The translations under genes were made by a program, and so were the position numbers. Positions 1 to 12,700 of a stretch of DNA of 64,000 bases are shown piece by piece; position 1 is the stretch's first letter; the number at the start of each line of letters is the position of its first letter. The DNA is taken from NCBI GenBank assembly GCA_950295325.1, contig OX485809.1, positions 35,841,081-35,905,080 of the forward strand. The letters run 5' to 3'. The notes beneath the pieces are model-generated. The model did no database searches. It was given only the letters and a program-made list of their open reading frames with translations, and had not been told where the DNA came from. The DNA comes from Polytrichum commune. Lineage: Eukaryota; Streptophyta; Polytrichopsida; Polytrichales; Polytrichaceae.

Positions 1-168
1 AATTTTCCAAACAAGTTGAAGTCATTGGTTTCTTGTTTGTTTGAGCACGTTAGAAAAAAAATACAATTACGTGACATTTAACGATGTAATCATTGACATT
101 TAGACTTTACCATTGATGCCAACAACTCACACAGTATGCAATGAATAAAAAAGACAATCCCCACCCGG
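1..168. repeat. End of a dispersed repeat (inverted copy at 51.6-51.8 kb)
   Basis: The first ~168 bases match the reverse complement of about 51642-51798 at high identity, including the AATTTTCCAAACAAGTTGAA start and the block ending near CAATCCCCACC. Homology stops where the MULE copy 1 terminus begins, so the MULE probably inserted in or next to this repeat. No coding sequence is visible. The repeat class is unknown; a non-autonomous DNA element is possible. Confidence 0.6.
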
Positions 169-617
169 ACGAAGCTATTTTGCGAGTGGTGAGCGGTAAC
201 TTCCGAGATATTTTGATTAAAATGTTATTTTAATCAGTAAGTTTACGGTATTTTTGGACTAAATATATTTTTGGTAATTTTTTTTCTAAACTTAGTGAAC
301 AGTGGGACCTATGACCGTGGACAATGAAGGGCTCTGATACAGGAAAAAATGTTATTGTATCAGTGAAAAAATATGGATTAGGGTGTTAAATTGAACATTT
401 GGAACTAATATCAGTAATAAATATGGATTTAGGTCAAGTCAAACACGTACTGTTTCAGTATAATGAGAATTAGTGGTACTCCAAAAGGGTCACGCAACTT
501 TGGAAAAGAGAAATACATGTGGTGCGTCAAATGTCTTGTAGTGGCCCTTGTAGTCTCACTACATCATGATTATAAAAAATCTTGCATACATATGTTTCTT
601 TAAAGAAACAGAAAATT
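169..617 (-). mobile_element. 3' terminal region of MULE copy 1
   Basis: The motif GCTATTTTGCGAG followed by GTGAGC at about 175-193 recurs at about 9053-9080 in the same position and orientation relative to MULE copy 2. It therefore marks the 3'-side terminus of both copies. Further in, both share a block around 'acctatg[ac]ccgtgga' and a short stem motif (GTAGTGGCCCTT...TCTCACTAC, 538-562 here). No matching inverted terminus was found on the 5' side of either copy. Confidence 0.5.
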
Positions 618-3600
618 CTAAGAGTCAAGGTACTTCAATAAACCGGCCTCCAAAACTCGCTTCACTTCGTTGAAGCTAAAACTTGCTGCATGAATGAACG
701 TGTCTGAATTTGAGTCCAAACCACACACTACTGTAAACAAATAGTACAAATGCTTACAGTTGGCCCATTGACCCCTTTTTCCAATTGCTTTAGTCGCCAT
801 CTCCTTGAAGTTAGGACAAGTGCATGCTGGCAGCTGCGAAATCGTCAAGTAGTATTGCTGAACCTTTGGGGGCGTGCCGGAATCCAACGAGACGATGCAT
901 CCTAAGGCAGGGGCTGGAAGCATGCACAATTTGTGCACTTTGGCTTTCAGTGATAGGGCTGAGGCACAATTATTGGCGTGTTTTGTTGACGGGGCCTTCT
1001 TGTTGCGCCTAATCAACTTCCCTGAACGCCAGGTGGGAAACTCATCGGGATATGCAGGTGTCGTGTAGCTTGCCAAGTCCAAAGGTAACGGATGGTCCTG
1101 AAAAATTCTGGAAGGTGTCATTTCCTTCCGCTGGGGCAGTCTAAAGCCTGCGTTTTCTAAAGAGAGGATCTCTTTGCAGGTTAAGTTGGTCCCCAACTTA
1201 ACCGGCCATACCTCCGGAACGTTCGGTACTGAGACCACCCATCTCCTTTTTGTCCCCTTAACGCATCTCTCAATGTCGTCATTGCAGAAAAAGAAGTCTT
1301 GAGGGTCCAATCTCTTCTTCCGAAAGTTATCCATGAGGCCTGAGTATGTAGGTGCAGAGGTGTTTTTCCCGTCTTGTACAATCCGAGCGACGCACTTCTT
1401 CTTGGTGATTGCTTGTAGAGCAAAGCAAGCCTTCGCAGATGTCTTAGGCAGCCGTGCGATGTGCCACTGGGCAGGGTTGCATAATGTCTCCTCAATCGCG
1501 GTGACGTGGTACCGATCCACCTGCTGCGGAGCATCGTGGGTTGAAAGTTGCGGTTGCTCTTCATCTGCAGTTGTGGGAGAATCTGGAGTTGTGGGAGAAT
1601 CTGGAATTGTCACAGGAGGTGGAGAAACGTCAAGTCGGGCAGATCTGGTTTGGACGCGAGGTCGGGATATACTGATTTTGTCTGGCCTGTGAGATTCACG
1701 TTCGTCACCGAAAGTAGTGTCTGGTTTACGCTTCAGAGAAACAAATACCTCTTCCCCTTCGAGGTGGGGAATCCTGGTGCACCACTCGTCACCGCCAGGC
1801 ATCTTCAAGATGGCCTCATGCAGCGGTTTCGATATTCCTGTTTTTGCGGCAGGCCTTTGAGCACGCCTCAGCTTCAATTCCTCCTTCGACGGTCCAGTTC
1901 CAGGGTTGTCTCCCTTCAAGAACTGGGAATATGCTGAGCACTGCATGAAAGCACGCATGAAATCATCGACTGTTGCCACATAAAGGTCGCTGCCTCGATC
2001 GCCGGATTGTTGTTTCCACTTGTTATGGATAGATTCAGCAAGGTTACATGATGGCATTTCCGCTAGTTCAGCTTCACTTAGATCCTGCAATGCCCATAGA
2101 GTCCAAATTAGAACAATGGCGAATCAGTGTAGTTGAACTATAAAGAATGAACTATACAGGAAAGGGTTTGGGAAATATGGACTTACCAACTCCGTAAATC
2201 CACCCCATTGGCGGTAACGGAAATGCCAGAAGGCCAGCCAGAGCTCCAGTCGAGGTAGAGCTTGTTCAGTTGCTGCACCGGATGACATCCACCATGCCCG
2301 AATTGCCAGAAACTTTGTTTCGGCCTCCGCCATCGATTTCGCATTCTTGTATTGCTGGCATAGTATTCGATGTTGATATTGCAGGTCTTGACGGATATCG
2401 GCCTTGGTATGTTTCTCCAAGGACTGCGTCCAATGGAAAAGACAAGTCCTCTCTCTGTCCACCATCTTCTCAGACGCATCTCCACTTCCGTATATGATTC
2501 GAACAGCATTCCAGTTCGCTTGGACACTGTCGGCCATGAAACCTTTAAAATTGACTTTGTCCACTCCATGTTGAGCCATGAGAGCGTTCAGGTTCTTCCA
2601 TACGACTGACTGGGCTGCAACATCTTCAGACTGCATGTCGCATACTGCGATGGTCATGACACGGCAATATGTGGAATCGTACACATGGCAAGCCATTGTC
2701 GTCCACGACCTGACCCGTTTGACATGGTCAAACATTATCCAGGAGTTCTCCAGATCACCACCGGATTGCATTCGTTTGACCAGGTCGACTCCGCTGCCCG
2801 GTCCAACTTCAGACATCTTGAAGACAAAGACCTTGTCCATGTCTGCTCCTTGCCCTGGAAACTTATTCTGCTGCACGAACCTCCAATTGCTAGCACCGCG
2901 TAACTTGGTAATACTGTCCATGACTCCAAAGCGACGCATAGTCCTGAACGTGGTGACTGCGTTACGAATGTTGGGCGAGGTGAGGTGCTTACACCGATCA
3001 AAAATAACTTGCAGCTCGTCCAGCTCCAAGATCTTCTGTGGTTCACCTTCTTTAGCAAGGAGGAGTGGGCCTAGTACTTCCTTTGCAGTTTCAAGCACAA
3101 TAGCAGATCGAGTGGCTGATGGGGTGCGTTGGACTTGCTCCCCAATCAAGCTGTCTGTCAAATCGATGAAATCCCAATGATCATCTGACTTGACGGGATG
3201 GTCGTGAGATCCCAAATGCACACAAGCCCTCGTCATGTGAGGTGTCGCAGTAACATAGTAAATCTTGGCAGGGCAGACAGCAACACAAGTGGGAGGGACG
3301 TTACACGATTTGCAAACAACGGTTGAACCAGTGGGAGGCTTGGACCCCACATCAAACATTTTCTCAGATAATCCTTCCCACTCTATTTCATTCACTTTGG
3401 AAGTCCTGTGGTCTCGCTGAACATACTCACAAGCATGATTGTCGCAACGGAGGTGGCCCAAACAAGAAGATGTACGAAATAAAAGCTTGAGATCATTCTG
3501 AATATTGGATGTAATCGTGTGAGACCAAGCATGGCCATCGTACCTTCTATCCATTCCATGAAGCTACTTGGCCTTGGTATTCTGGCCATGGTCACCTAAA

Positions 3601-4370
3601 GGTGGAAATTCGAAGATAACGTCCCCATCGTAACGAGGGGGAAGGTAATCAAACTGCTGGAGTCTAATTGCATCAAAGTTAATTCGAGACAACACACTTT
3701 TGGACCGCTTACGAGCTCCAAGGCGCATCAATGAATGAATGATACTTACAACAGGACTTGACACAACCTTGGACTGACCAGGATTACGAGACGGACTAAC
3801 AGGAGGAGTTGTTTCCTTGCGAACTACTTGTGGAGACAGCGAAGCTTGGACTTTACTCTCTGATCTTAGAACTTCAACATCGCCGTCGGAATCATCACTC
3901 AACTCATAAATTGTTTTTAGACCGGGCTCAATTTTGACCCTAGACAACACCGGTCTCTCAATGCTAACAGTGGACGACTCCTTAGGTGTTAGAAGTTCAG
4001 TGGAACACTCTAACATAGACTCTGAGACTCCATATACACGATATTTTCCAGGCTTCAGCAACCAGAACGAACCGACGTCATTCTCTCCTCTAGTCTGACG
4101 AACTGCATGTGAAACTAGACCGGTTTGATCATCAAAAACTTCTTCTTCGACAAAGATAGTGACATCACGATACTGAAACCTCAAACTTAATGTTGTACAA
4201 GTGACTATAGCATGACCGTCTTCACCTAATGGAAAGAGGACCGGAACATAATGATGTTCAGCACGAAGCAGGGCCATAGTATACCACAGAAAGTTGAACA
4301 AAACAAGTACTCTGAACATTGAAATGGCATGAATATATAACAAGTAAAAAATTACAGTGCAAACTGCCAA
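618..4370 (-). pseudogene. MULE (Mutator-like) transposase gene, copy 1, one in-frame stop
   Basis: Two main exons on the minus strand: about 4370-2087, then 2084-618, across a short GT-AG intron at the same place in copy 2. The product (~760 residues) has an N-terminal region with VKIEPGLKTIYELSDDSD, a Cys/His GCM/WRKY-like finger (GHAW...CLGHLRCDN..C), a MULE-type RNase H-like core (MTIAVCDMQSED; FKGFMADSAQANWNAVR; RTCLFHWTQSLEKH) and a C-terminal SWIM zinc finger (ACTC...ANCKHLYY). The frame is open except for a TAG at 3564-3566 where copy 2 has CAA (Gln). It would cut and paste its own element in the nucleus if read through. The start codon and any upstream exons are not resolved. The family call is firm; activity is doubtful because of the stop. 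Confidence 0.85.
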
Positions 4371-4665
4371 TTTATGTCACAGTAAGCGGAATGTCAGAAG
4401 TTAATAGAGAGACATGGAGAGTAAGCTGAAAGACGGCTGAAAAACCAATTTTAGCTGTAGGTCCGAGATATGAAAGAAACCGATATCTATTTTAAACATA
4501 GTAGTCCAATATAAATAAAGCTATAGATGTGGTCGTATCATATACACTCAGAAGTTGTTATGTTTAACTGTTTTCAAATAGTAGAATCCAAAAACATGAA
4601 AACATTCTAAACATGATAGTAGCTATGGAATAAAGAATTCCAAACATTAGAATGCTACATTGTGA

Positions 4666-5157
4666 TTAACGACGAAGACGCTTATGGGGTCCTTTGCCAT
4701 TATTGTCACCATCATTGTTATGAAAATGGTCCAACCCTAAACTATGAACTGCAGTGCATCCTGCTAAACCAAGTTTCTGTCCTTTGGGACGTGGGGCACT
4801 CCTTAATAGAGATCTAGAGTACGTGCCCGATTTAATAACCCCTACTCTAGAATAGGCATGAGTCTGTAAAGTAGACTTGTCCTTTATCAGCGTTGCATCA
4901 TTCGCCTGCAAAGATGGAGGCCGTGTATGTGGAGTGTGAACCACGACCGCCGGCGTAACTGAGCAACCAGGTGGGTTGGCAATGTTCATGCTCTTGACGT
5001 TTGCAAAACCATCGATGGACAATGTGGTGTGAATTTGAGATGAACTAGGAGAACCTAAAGCAGCAAGGCTTGGAAGACTTGAGTCAGTACCCATTGGAGA
5101 AGAATATGATGGGATGACATGAAGGAATGGGTACAAGTAATCGGGCATTATATACAC
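4666..5157 (-). CDS. Candidate ORF upstream of MULE copy 1 (unknown)
   Basis: A 163-codon open frame lying just upstream of, and in the same direction as, the MULE 1 transposase. It is rich in Ser, Pro and Thr, ends in a basic tail (KGPHKRLRR), and has no domain I recognise. It could be a 5' exon or accessory ORF of the MULE, or chance. No counterpart is evident upstream of MULE copy 2. Confidence 0.25.
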   Translation of the reverse strand: MYIMPDYLYPFLHVIPSYSSPMGTDSSLPSLAALGSPSSSQIHTTLSIDGFANVKSMNIANPPGCSVTPAVVVHTPHTRPPSLQANDATLIKDKSTLQTHAYSRVGVIKSGTYSRSLLRSAPRPKGQKLGLAGCTAVHSLGLDHFHNNDGDNNGKGPHKRLRR

Positions 5158-5493
5158 CTAGGATAGACACCAATGCGAGAATAGTTGAGACATTGTTAGA
5201 TCAATTAAAAGTCAAAATTTATTTATGTAAATTCTGGACAACCTGTTTCATATAGGATTAGAATGTACTACAATAATAGTCATTACTTTATCACCACCAA
5301 ATATCTGACATGGCAGGATACGATTATGTAGATTAGGTGTTAGTACCGCCTTTTGTAGTGTATTATTGCAGTGTGGAATAACCGAGGAATAATTTAAGAA
5401 ACTGCAGATTAATTATCTAAATGCAAGAAAATTTTAACATAATGATGGCGCATAGATGTTACTTATGACAGACTTGACAATGATATATAAGAT

Positions 5494-5868
5494 GTGTTTG
5501 CTTCAGTATTGTTAGAGATGATCACTAGGTCGAGAGCGAGAGCAGATCGAGAAGTTAGGAGGACTATAGAAAAACAGAGGCGTATTGAGAGAAGGCAAAG
5601 GTTAGAATCAAGAGAGAGCTTTTGGACACCGTACAATTTGCGGACAACAATGGGTAGACGAGGGGTTAATTTTGATAGGGGCACAAGCAGAGGTTCCAAA
5701 GGGGAAAAAACGTTTGATGTTTCAGCGGTAGCTCCAATCGTTTTATTTCCTGTATCGGAGGAAGACAACCCAGTTGACAAAGGGGGCACTGAGGTGTTGT
5801 TTATCTGCAATCCTAATGATATTCTTTTATGTGCAATCATAATGTTAATAACTATCACGCATAGTTAG
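5494..5868 (+). CDS. Candidate Arg-rich small ORF (unknown)
   Basis: A 124-codon plus-strand frame. The N-terminal half is strongly basic and helical-looking (RSRARADREVRRTIEKQRR...), and the last ~20 residues are hydrophobic. An overlapping antisense frame is also open (5463-5858), so openness is weak evidence. No family is recognised. It lies between MULE 1 and the satellite. Confidence 0.2.
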   Translation: MFASVLLEMITRSRARADREVRRTIEKQRRIERRQRLESRESFWTPYNLRTTMGRRGVNFDRGTSRGSKGEKTFDVSAVAPIVLFPVSEEDNPVDKGGTEVLFICNPNDILLCAIIMLITITHS

Positions 5869-5869
5869 A

Positions 5870-6589
5870 ACAGTTGAGACACATTAACTTGCATCGGCTC
5901 CATTATGTTGTATTTTATCTTTGGTGTGGGATTGTGAATTGGGTTTGAGTTGGGCATCTGGAATAGGGAGTGACGCAGACACAACTCGAACGTGGGGCAG
6001 CCTCCAGTGCCTCAACATCAGATGAGAGTGAGGAGCAGGTTTGTAAAGATGGTTTCCAATTGGTAATTTTTAGGGGTTTGGGTTTAGGGTAAGGTTTCAT
6101 TCCTATGCTAGCACAGTCTTAGGCCAACTTCATAGCTAATGAGCACAGGACATATACACTTAACAGAACCTAGGAGAAATCGATCGCGGCACTGATATGG
6201 GAGATCTTCGCGAAGCCAGCATGGAAAATGAAGAGCAGCACTTCGGGGAAATAGTTGGTTGTCCAACCCATAAATAAATGAATGTGATTTATTTGATTAG
6301 TCTTCGAAGAGCCAAGGCTGTGAACTAAAATATTCTGGATTCTAGGTATCGGCCCCGAGAGAGACTTTCCAAGGCTCACTTGGCGATACCCATCGGTGTC
6401 GCGCCTCACATTTCAGGTGAGGGTGAGGGTTGAGGGTGAGGGTGATTTATGGAGGGGTGCTTGTATAAGGGTCTTAGAGATTGCGCAGCAAGGAACGGCA
6501 TTTCACAATCTGGGGATCGAGACAAAGGACCGGTATTGTCACTTCTAATGTATATTTGTCTTGTTTCAATTGAGATTTCAGGGATGTTT
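5870..6589. other. Non-coding spacer with G-rich runs
   Basis: No convincing gene. It has plant-telomere-like GGGTTTAGGG patches near 6070-6090 and a GGTGAGGGT tandem run at about 6415-6450. It leads directly into the satellite. Confidence 0.4.
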
Positions 6590-9046
6590 GATGTAGGGTT
6601 TACGGTTTAGGTTGAGTATGCATTGGATTGCATCATGCACTATATTTGTATTAAGTGGGTTTTACTAAGTAGTTCAGAGTGTAGTTTTTATTTGTGAATT
6701 AGACTGTCTCGGGACCGAGACAGTCTTGAGGGTTATACAAATTCTTTGAGCTTGAATTTGAACTGATATCCCACTCTGATCTGAACTGTAATACCTGGGC
6801 TCATATAACAGCTGAGGTTTATTTGATGGGTTTTGTTAAGAGGTTAATATGATATATGAGCTCTACTAGGGTAGTTTCCACTTTGCATTACAAGGTCAGA
6901 GTTTAGTTTTTATTTGTGAATTACACTGTCTCGGCACCGAGACAGTCTTCGGGGTTATACAAATACTTTGAGCATGAATTTGAAATGATATCCCACTCTG
7001 ATCTGAAATGAGAAACCTGGGCTCATATAACAGGTGAGGTTTATTTCATGGGTTTGGATAAGGGATTAATCTGATATATGAGCTATACCAGGGTAGTTTC
7101 CACTTTGCATAACTAGGTCAGAGTTTAGTTTTTATTTGTGAATTACACTGTCTCGGGACCAAGACAGTCTTCGGGGTTATACAAATTCCAAGAGGTTGAA
7201 TTTGAACTGATATCCCACTCTGATCTGAACTGAGAATACAAGGCTCATATAACAGCTGAGGTTTATTTGATGGGTTTTGTTAAGAGGTTAATATGATATA
7301 TGAGCTCTGCCAGGGTAGTTTCCACTTTGCATTACAAGGTCAGAGTTTAGTTTTTATTTGTGAATTACATTGTCTCGGGACCGAGACAGTCTTCGGGGTT
7401 ATACAAATTCCAAGAGCTTGAATTTGAACTGATATCCCACTCTGATCTAAACTGGAAAAACCTGGGCTCATATAACAGGTGAGGTTTATTTCATGGGTTT
7501 GGATAAGGGATTAATCTGATATATGAGCTCTACCTGGTTAGTTTCCACTTTGAATTACTAAGTCAAAGTTTAGTTTCTATTTGTGAATCACACTGTCTCG
7601 GGACCGAGACAGTCTTGAGGGTTATACAAATTCCAAGAGGTTGAATTTGAACTGATATCCCACTCTGATCTGAACTGAGAATACTGGGCGCATATAACAG
7701 GTGAGGTTTATTTCATGGGTTTGGTTAAGAGGTTAATCTAATATATGAGCTCTACCAGGGTAGTTTCCACTTTCAATTACTACGTCAGAGTTTAGTTTTC
7801 ATTTGTGAATTACACTGTCTCGGGACCGAGACAGTCTTCGGGGTTATACAAATTCCAAAAGCTTGAATTTGAACTGATTTCCCACTCTGATCTGAACTGA
7901 GAATATTGGGCTCATATAACAGCTGAGGTTTATTTCATGGGTTTGGATAAGGGGTTAATCTGATATATGAGCGCTGCCAGGGTAGTTTCCACTTTGAATT
8001 ACTAGGTCAGACTTTGGCTTTTATTTGTGAATTACACTGTCTCGGGACCGAGACAGTCTTGAAGGTTATACAAATTTCAAGAGCTTGAATTCAAACTGAT
8101 ATCCCACTCTGATCTGAACAGAGAATACTGGGCTCATATAACAGCTGAGGTTTATTTCATGGGTTTGGATAAGGGGTTAATCTGATATATGAGCTCTGAT
8201 AGGGTAGTTTCCACTTTGAATTACTAGGTCAGACTTTGGCTTTTATTTGTGAATTACACTGTCTCGGGACCGAGACAGTCTTCAGGGTTATACAAATACT
8301 TTGAGCATGAATTTGAAATGATATCCCACTCTGATCTGAAATGAGAAACCTGGGCTCATATAACAGGTGAGGTTTATTTCATGGGTTTGGATAAGGGATT
8401 AATCTGATATATGAGCTATACCAGGGTAGTTTCCACTTTGCATAACTAGGTCAGAGTTTAGTTTTTATTTGTGAATTACACTGTCTCGGGACCAAGACAG
8501 TCTTCGGGGTTATACAAATTCCAAGAGGTTGAATTTGAACTGATATCCCACTCTGATCTGAAATTAGAAATCTGGGCTTATATAACAGCTGAGGTTTATT
8601 TGATGGGTTTTGTTAAGAGGTTAATATGATACATGAGCTCTGCCAGGGTAGTTTCCACTTTGAATTACTACGTCAAAGTTTAGTTTCTATTTGTGAATTA
8701 GACTGTCTCGGGACCGAGACAGTCTTCGGGGTTATACAAATTCCAAGAGCTTGAATTTGAACTGATATCCCACTCTGATCTGAACTGAGAATATTGGGCT
8801 CATATAACAGCTGAGGTTTATTTCATGGGTTTGGATAAGGGGTTAATCTGATATATGAGCTCTGCCAGGGTAGTTTCCACTTTGAATTACTAGGTCAGAC
8901 TTTGGCTTTTATTTGTGAATTACACTGTCTCGGGACCGAGACAGTCTTCGGGGTTATACAAATACTTTGAGCATGAATTTGAAATGATATCCCACTCTGA
9001 TCTGAAATGAGAAACCTGGGCTTATATTACAGGTGAGGTTTATTTC
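6590..9046. repeat. 222-bp tandem satellite, 11 palindrome-bearing units
   Basis: The palindrome CTGTCTCGGGACCGAGACAG (a few variants) starts at 6704, 6926, 7148, 7370, 7593, 7815, 8037, 8259, 8481, 8703 and 8925, a spacing of 222-223 bp throughout. The rest of each unit is conserved (TTTATTTGTGAATTACA..., GATATCCCACTCTGATCTGAA, CATATAACAG.TGAGGTTTATT). Units 2-3-4 share diagnostic variants with units 8-9-10, giving a six-unit higher-order period. The array breaks inside a unit at about 9045, where the MULE 2 terminus begins. Confidence 0.95.
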
Positions 9047-9715
9047 AGAGCGACGCTATTTTGCGAGCAGTGAGCAGTGAGCGATAAGTTTTTCTTTTTT
9101 TAGTTAAAATAATAGTTTAATGTGCAGGGTATATTAAAAAAATCAATGTTTTGCAAATATATTTCCAATTATAGTAAATTTTAGAACCTATGCCCGTGGA
9201 AAATTCCTCCACAGTGATCGTTGCAAAGTTGTTTTTGGGATGTTTTTAGGGTTTAGGGAGTCGAAATCAATATTGACAAACATTGTGGAGTATTTCTATG
9301 CAGCAAAATTAAATTACATTGGCATCTTTTGAGATCCGCGAGATTGAAGATGAATTCAAGAAAAGTGGAGATATCAGACACCTAAGGTTTCTAGACTATC
9401 AGAAAGAAAATTAAATGAAGCTTCGAGGTCAACAAAAACGTTGATACATCAAATACCTCGAAGTGGCCCTTTTAATCTCACTAGTTCATGATTAAAATAG
9501 AGGTTGCATACATACATTTCTCTGAGAAGACAATGAACTCAACATCTTTACAAAAGATTTTGTGTAATGAAGGAAACAGTAATTGATGAGTGTTAAAACT
9601 AAACCATTCAAATTCAATACTGTAGCGCTTTTAAAGAGTGACGGTATAAAAATAATGCACTTGGTAGTGGCCCTTTCCGTCTCACTACCTCAATTTCATT
9701 GTGATTGAAATGAAA
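9047..9715 (-). mobile_element. 3' terminal region of MULE copy 2
   Basis: Starts with the MULE terminus motif (GCTATTTTGCGAG.. GTGAGC, cf. 169) directly against a truncated satellite unit. It carries two copies of the GTAGTGGCCCTT/TCTCACTAC stem motif (about 9460 and 9665). The junction indicates insertion of MULE 2 into the satellite, but the satellite does not resume on the other side within the window. Confidence 0.55.
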
Positions 9716-12700
9716 TTACAAGAGTACTTCATCCAAAGCCTGAGAGGTTGTCTGGGTCAACAATCCACTCTGAAGGATTTGCTTGACCTCATTAAAGCTA
9801 AAACTAGCAGCATGAATAAAAGTATCAGAATCAGGATCAAGTCCACAAATTATCGTAAACACATAGTATAGGTGCTTACAATTGGCCCACTGACCGCGCT
9901 TTCCAAGTGCCTTGGTTGCCATTTCCTTGAAATTGTGACAAGTGCACGCCGGAAGCTGAGAAATAGTCAAGTGGTACTGGTGGATATTGGGAGGAGAACC
10001 AGAATCCAAGGTAACAATACAACCAAGAGCTGGGGCAGGGACCATGCTAATGTTGCGAATGCAAGCTTTTAACGTGAGAGCAGAGGCGCAATTGTTGGCG
10101 TGACGTGTGGAAGGGGCCTTACTCATGCGACGGATATTCTTCCCGGACCTGCGCTTGGGGAACTCATCCGGAGATGCCGGAGTAATATACGAAGTCAAGT
10201 CCACGTGGGAGAGGTTGTCTTGGAACAATCGTCTTGGAGAGATTTCTTGTCGTTGAGGAAGGCGAAATCCAGCAGTCTCCAATTGGAGGATCTCCTTGCG
10301 GGAAAGGTTTGTCCCCATCTTGACAGGCCAAGTCTCAGGGACTTCAGGCCTTGATATAACCCACTTCCTGCGAGTTCCTTTAACACACCTTTCAATATCA
10401 TCGTTACAAAAGAAGAATTGCAAGAGTTCTTGCTTATTCTTTCGGTAATTGGTCATCATCCCGGTGTACGTTGGTGCAATGGTACTCTTCCCGTCTTGAA
10501 CAATACGGGCCACACACTTCTTCTTTGTCATTGCTTGTATAGCAAAGCAAGCCTTTGCAGACGTCTTAGGAAGACGTGCGATGTGCCACTTACTTTCGTC
10601 ACAAGCGGATTCTTGAACTACTGTAATATGCTGCAAAGGAGAAAGTGGGGTGACATCACTTACTCGAGTATTGCCGTTCGATTGCTGCGGCGCAATTGGA
10701 GTTGCAAACGTTTCAGGAGATTCTGAATCAGCGGTTGGTGAGGCCGTTTGAGAGTTTTTGATGGAAGACCGTGTTTGCACTCGGGGACGAGAGATGGAGA
10801 TCTTGTCAGGTCGGTGAGAGTCAAGTTCCGAACCTGGAGGAAGGTCAGCCTTCCGTTTCAAGGATAGGAAGACTTCTTCACCTTCTAAGTGTGGCGTGCG
10901 GATGCAAAACTCTTGCGCTCCGGGCATTCTAGTCATTGCTTCGTGAAGGGACTTGGTGTTGCCGGTAATCTCCGAAGAACGTTGTGCGGCACGTAACTTC
11001 AGCTCTTCCTTGGACGGGCTAGTACCAGCACGATCTCCTTTTAAGTACTGGTAGTACGAGACACATTGCATAAATGCGCGCACGTAGTCATCAACTGTTG
11101 CAATGTATAGATCCTTACCATGGTGGCCGGATTGTTGGAGCCACTTATTGTGCACGGTCTCGGCCAAATTGCACGAAGGCATTTCAACCAACTCAACTTC
11201 GTTCAAGTCCTATGGAGAAGGAGTTTAGAAATAATCGATTAGGAAACATGTAGGAGACGATTGACGATTGCTTTATCAATGGATGGGTACACGTTCAATG
11301 AGCGAAGAACTTACCAATTGCATGAAGCCACCCCATTGGCGGTAGCGGAAATGCCAAAAAGCAAGCCAGAGGTCGAGTCGGGATATGGCATCCTCAGATG
11401 CGGCACCGGACGAAAGCCACCACGCGCGAATGGCAAGGTAGCGCATTTCAGCTTCAGAAATGGTCTTGGCGTTCTTGTATTGCTTGCAAAGCAATCGGTG
11501 CTGATCTTGAAGGTCGAGTCTAATGTAGGCCTTTGTGTGCTTCTCGAGGGACTGAGTCCAGTGAAAGAGGCACGTTCTCTCCTTGTTTTCCATGGGCATA
11601 GATGCATCTCCGTTTCCGTAGACAATACGGATAGCATTCCAATTGGCTTGAGCGCTATCTGCCATAAACCCTTTGAAGTTTGGTTGAGAAACGTTGTGGC
11701 GAGCCATAACATCGTTGAGGTTTTTCCAAACCACAATTTGAGCAGCGGTATCCTCGGACTGCATGTCGCAGACGGCAATGGTCATTACTCGACAAAAGGT
11801 GGCATCATAAACATGGCACGCCATTGTAGTCCAACTTTGCACACGCTTAACATGGTCAAACATGAGCCAGGCGTTTTCGAGGTCTCCACCAGCTTGCATC
11901 CGTTTCACGAGGTCGACTCCACTACCCGGTCCTACCTCAGACATTTTGAACACAAAGACCTTGTCAGTTTCCGCTCCTTGGCCTGGAAACTTGTTCTCCT
12001 GGACATAAGGCCAGTTGCTTGACCCACGAAGTTTGGTGATGCTATCCATAACCCCAAATCTACGGATGTATTTGAAACCCGATACAGTATTACGGATGCT
12101 AGGCGAAGTAAGGTGCTTACAACGATCAAACAAAGGCAGGAGGTCATCTACAGAGAGGGGTTTTGGTTGTGAACCCTCAGGCGCTAGGAGCATGTCTCCA
12201 ACTAAGTCTTTGCTAGCTTCCAAAACTAAAGCAGAGTTGGTAGCTGTAGGAGTGCTTTGAATTTGTTCACTCAGGAAGCTGGTAGTATGCTCAATGGAGT
12301 CGCGATAATCACCAGTTTTGACCGGATGGGCATGGATTCCGAAGTGAATACAAGCCCGAGACATAGATTCTGATCCAACTACATAATAAATCCTAGCCGG
12401 ACACAAGGCAACACAACTCGGCGAAACCTTACAAATGGAACAGACGATGGTTGAATCCTTGGGAGGCACGGTACCACACTCAAAGGGCAAAGATGAGTTG
12501 CCCTCCCACTCCGTTTCATTAATAGGTGTGGTGCGGTGTACTCGAGTAAGGAACTCACAGTCAACATTATCGCACCGCAAATGACCTAAACAAGAAGAGG
12601 TTCGAAAAGTGAGACCAAAATCGTTAGAGATGTTGGACGTGATAGTTCGGGTCCAGGCGTGGCCATCGAAACGTTTGTCCATACCACGAAGTTGTTTCGC

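Noticed and set aside
11261..12022. 253-codon plus-strand frame
   Set aside because: Antisense to the conserved MULE 2 core; no family match.
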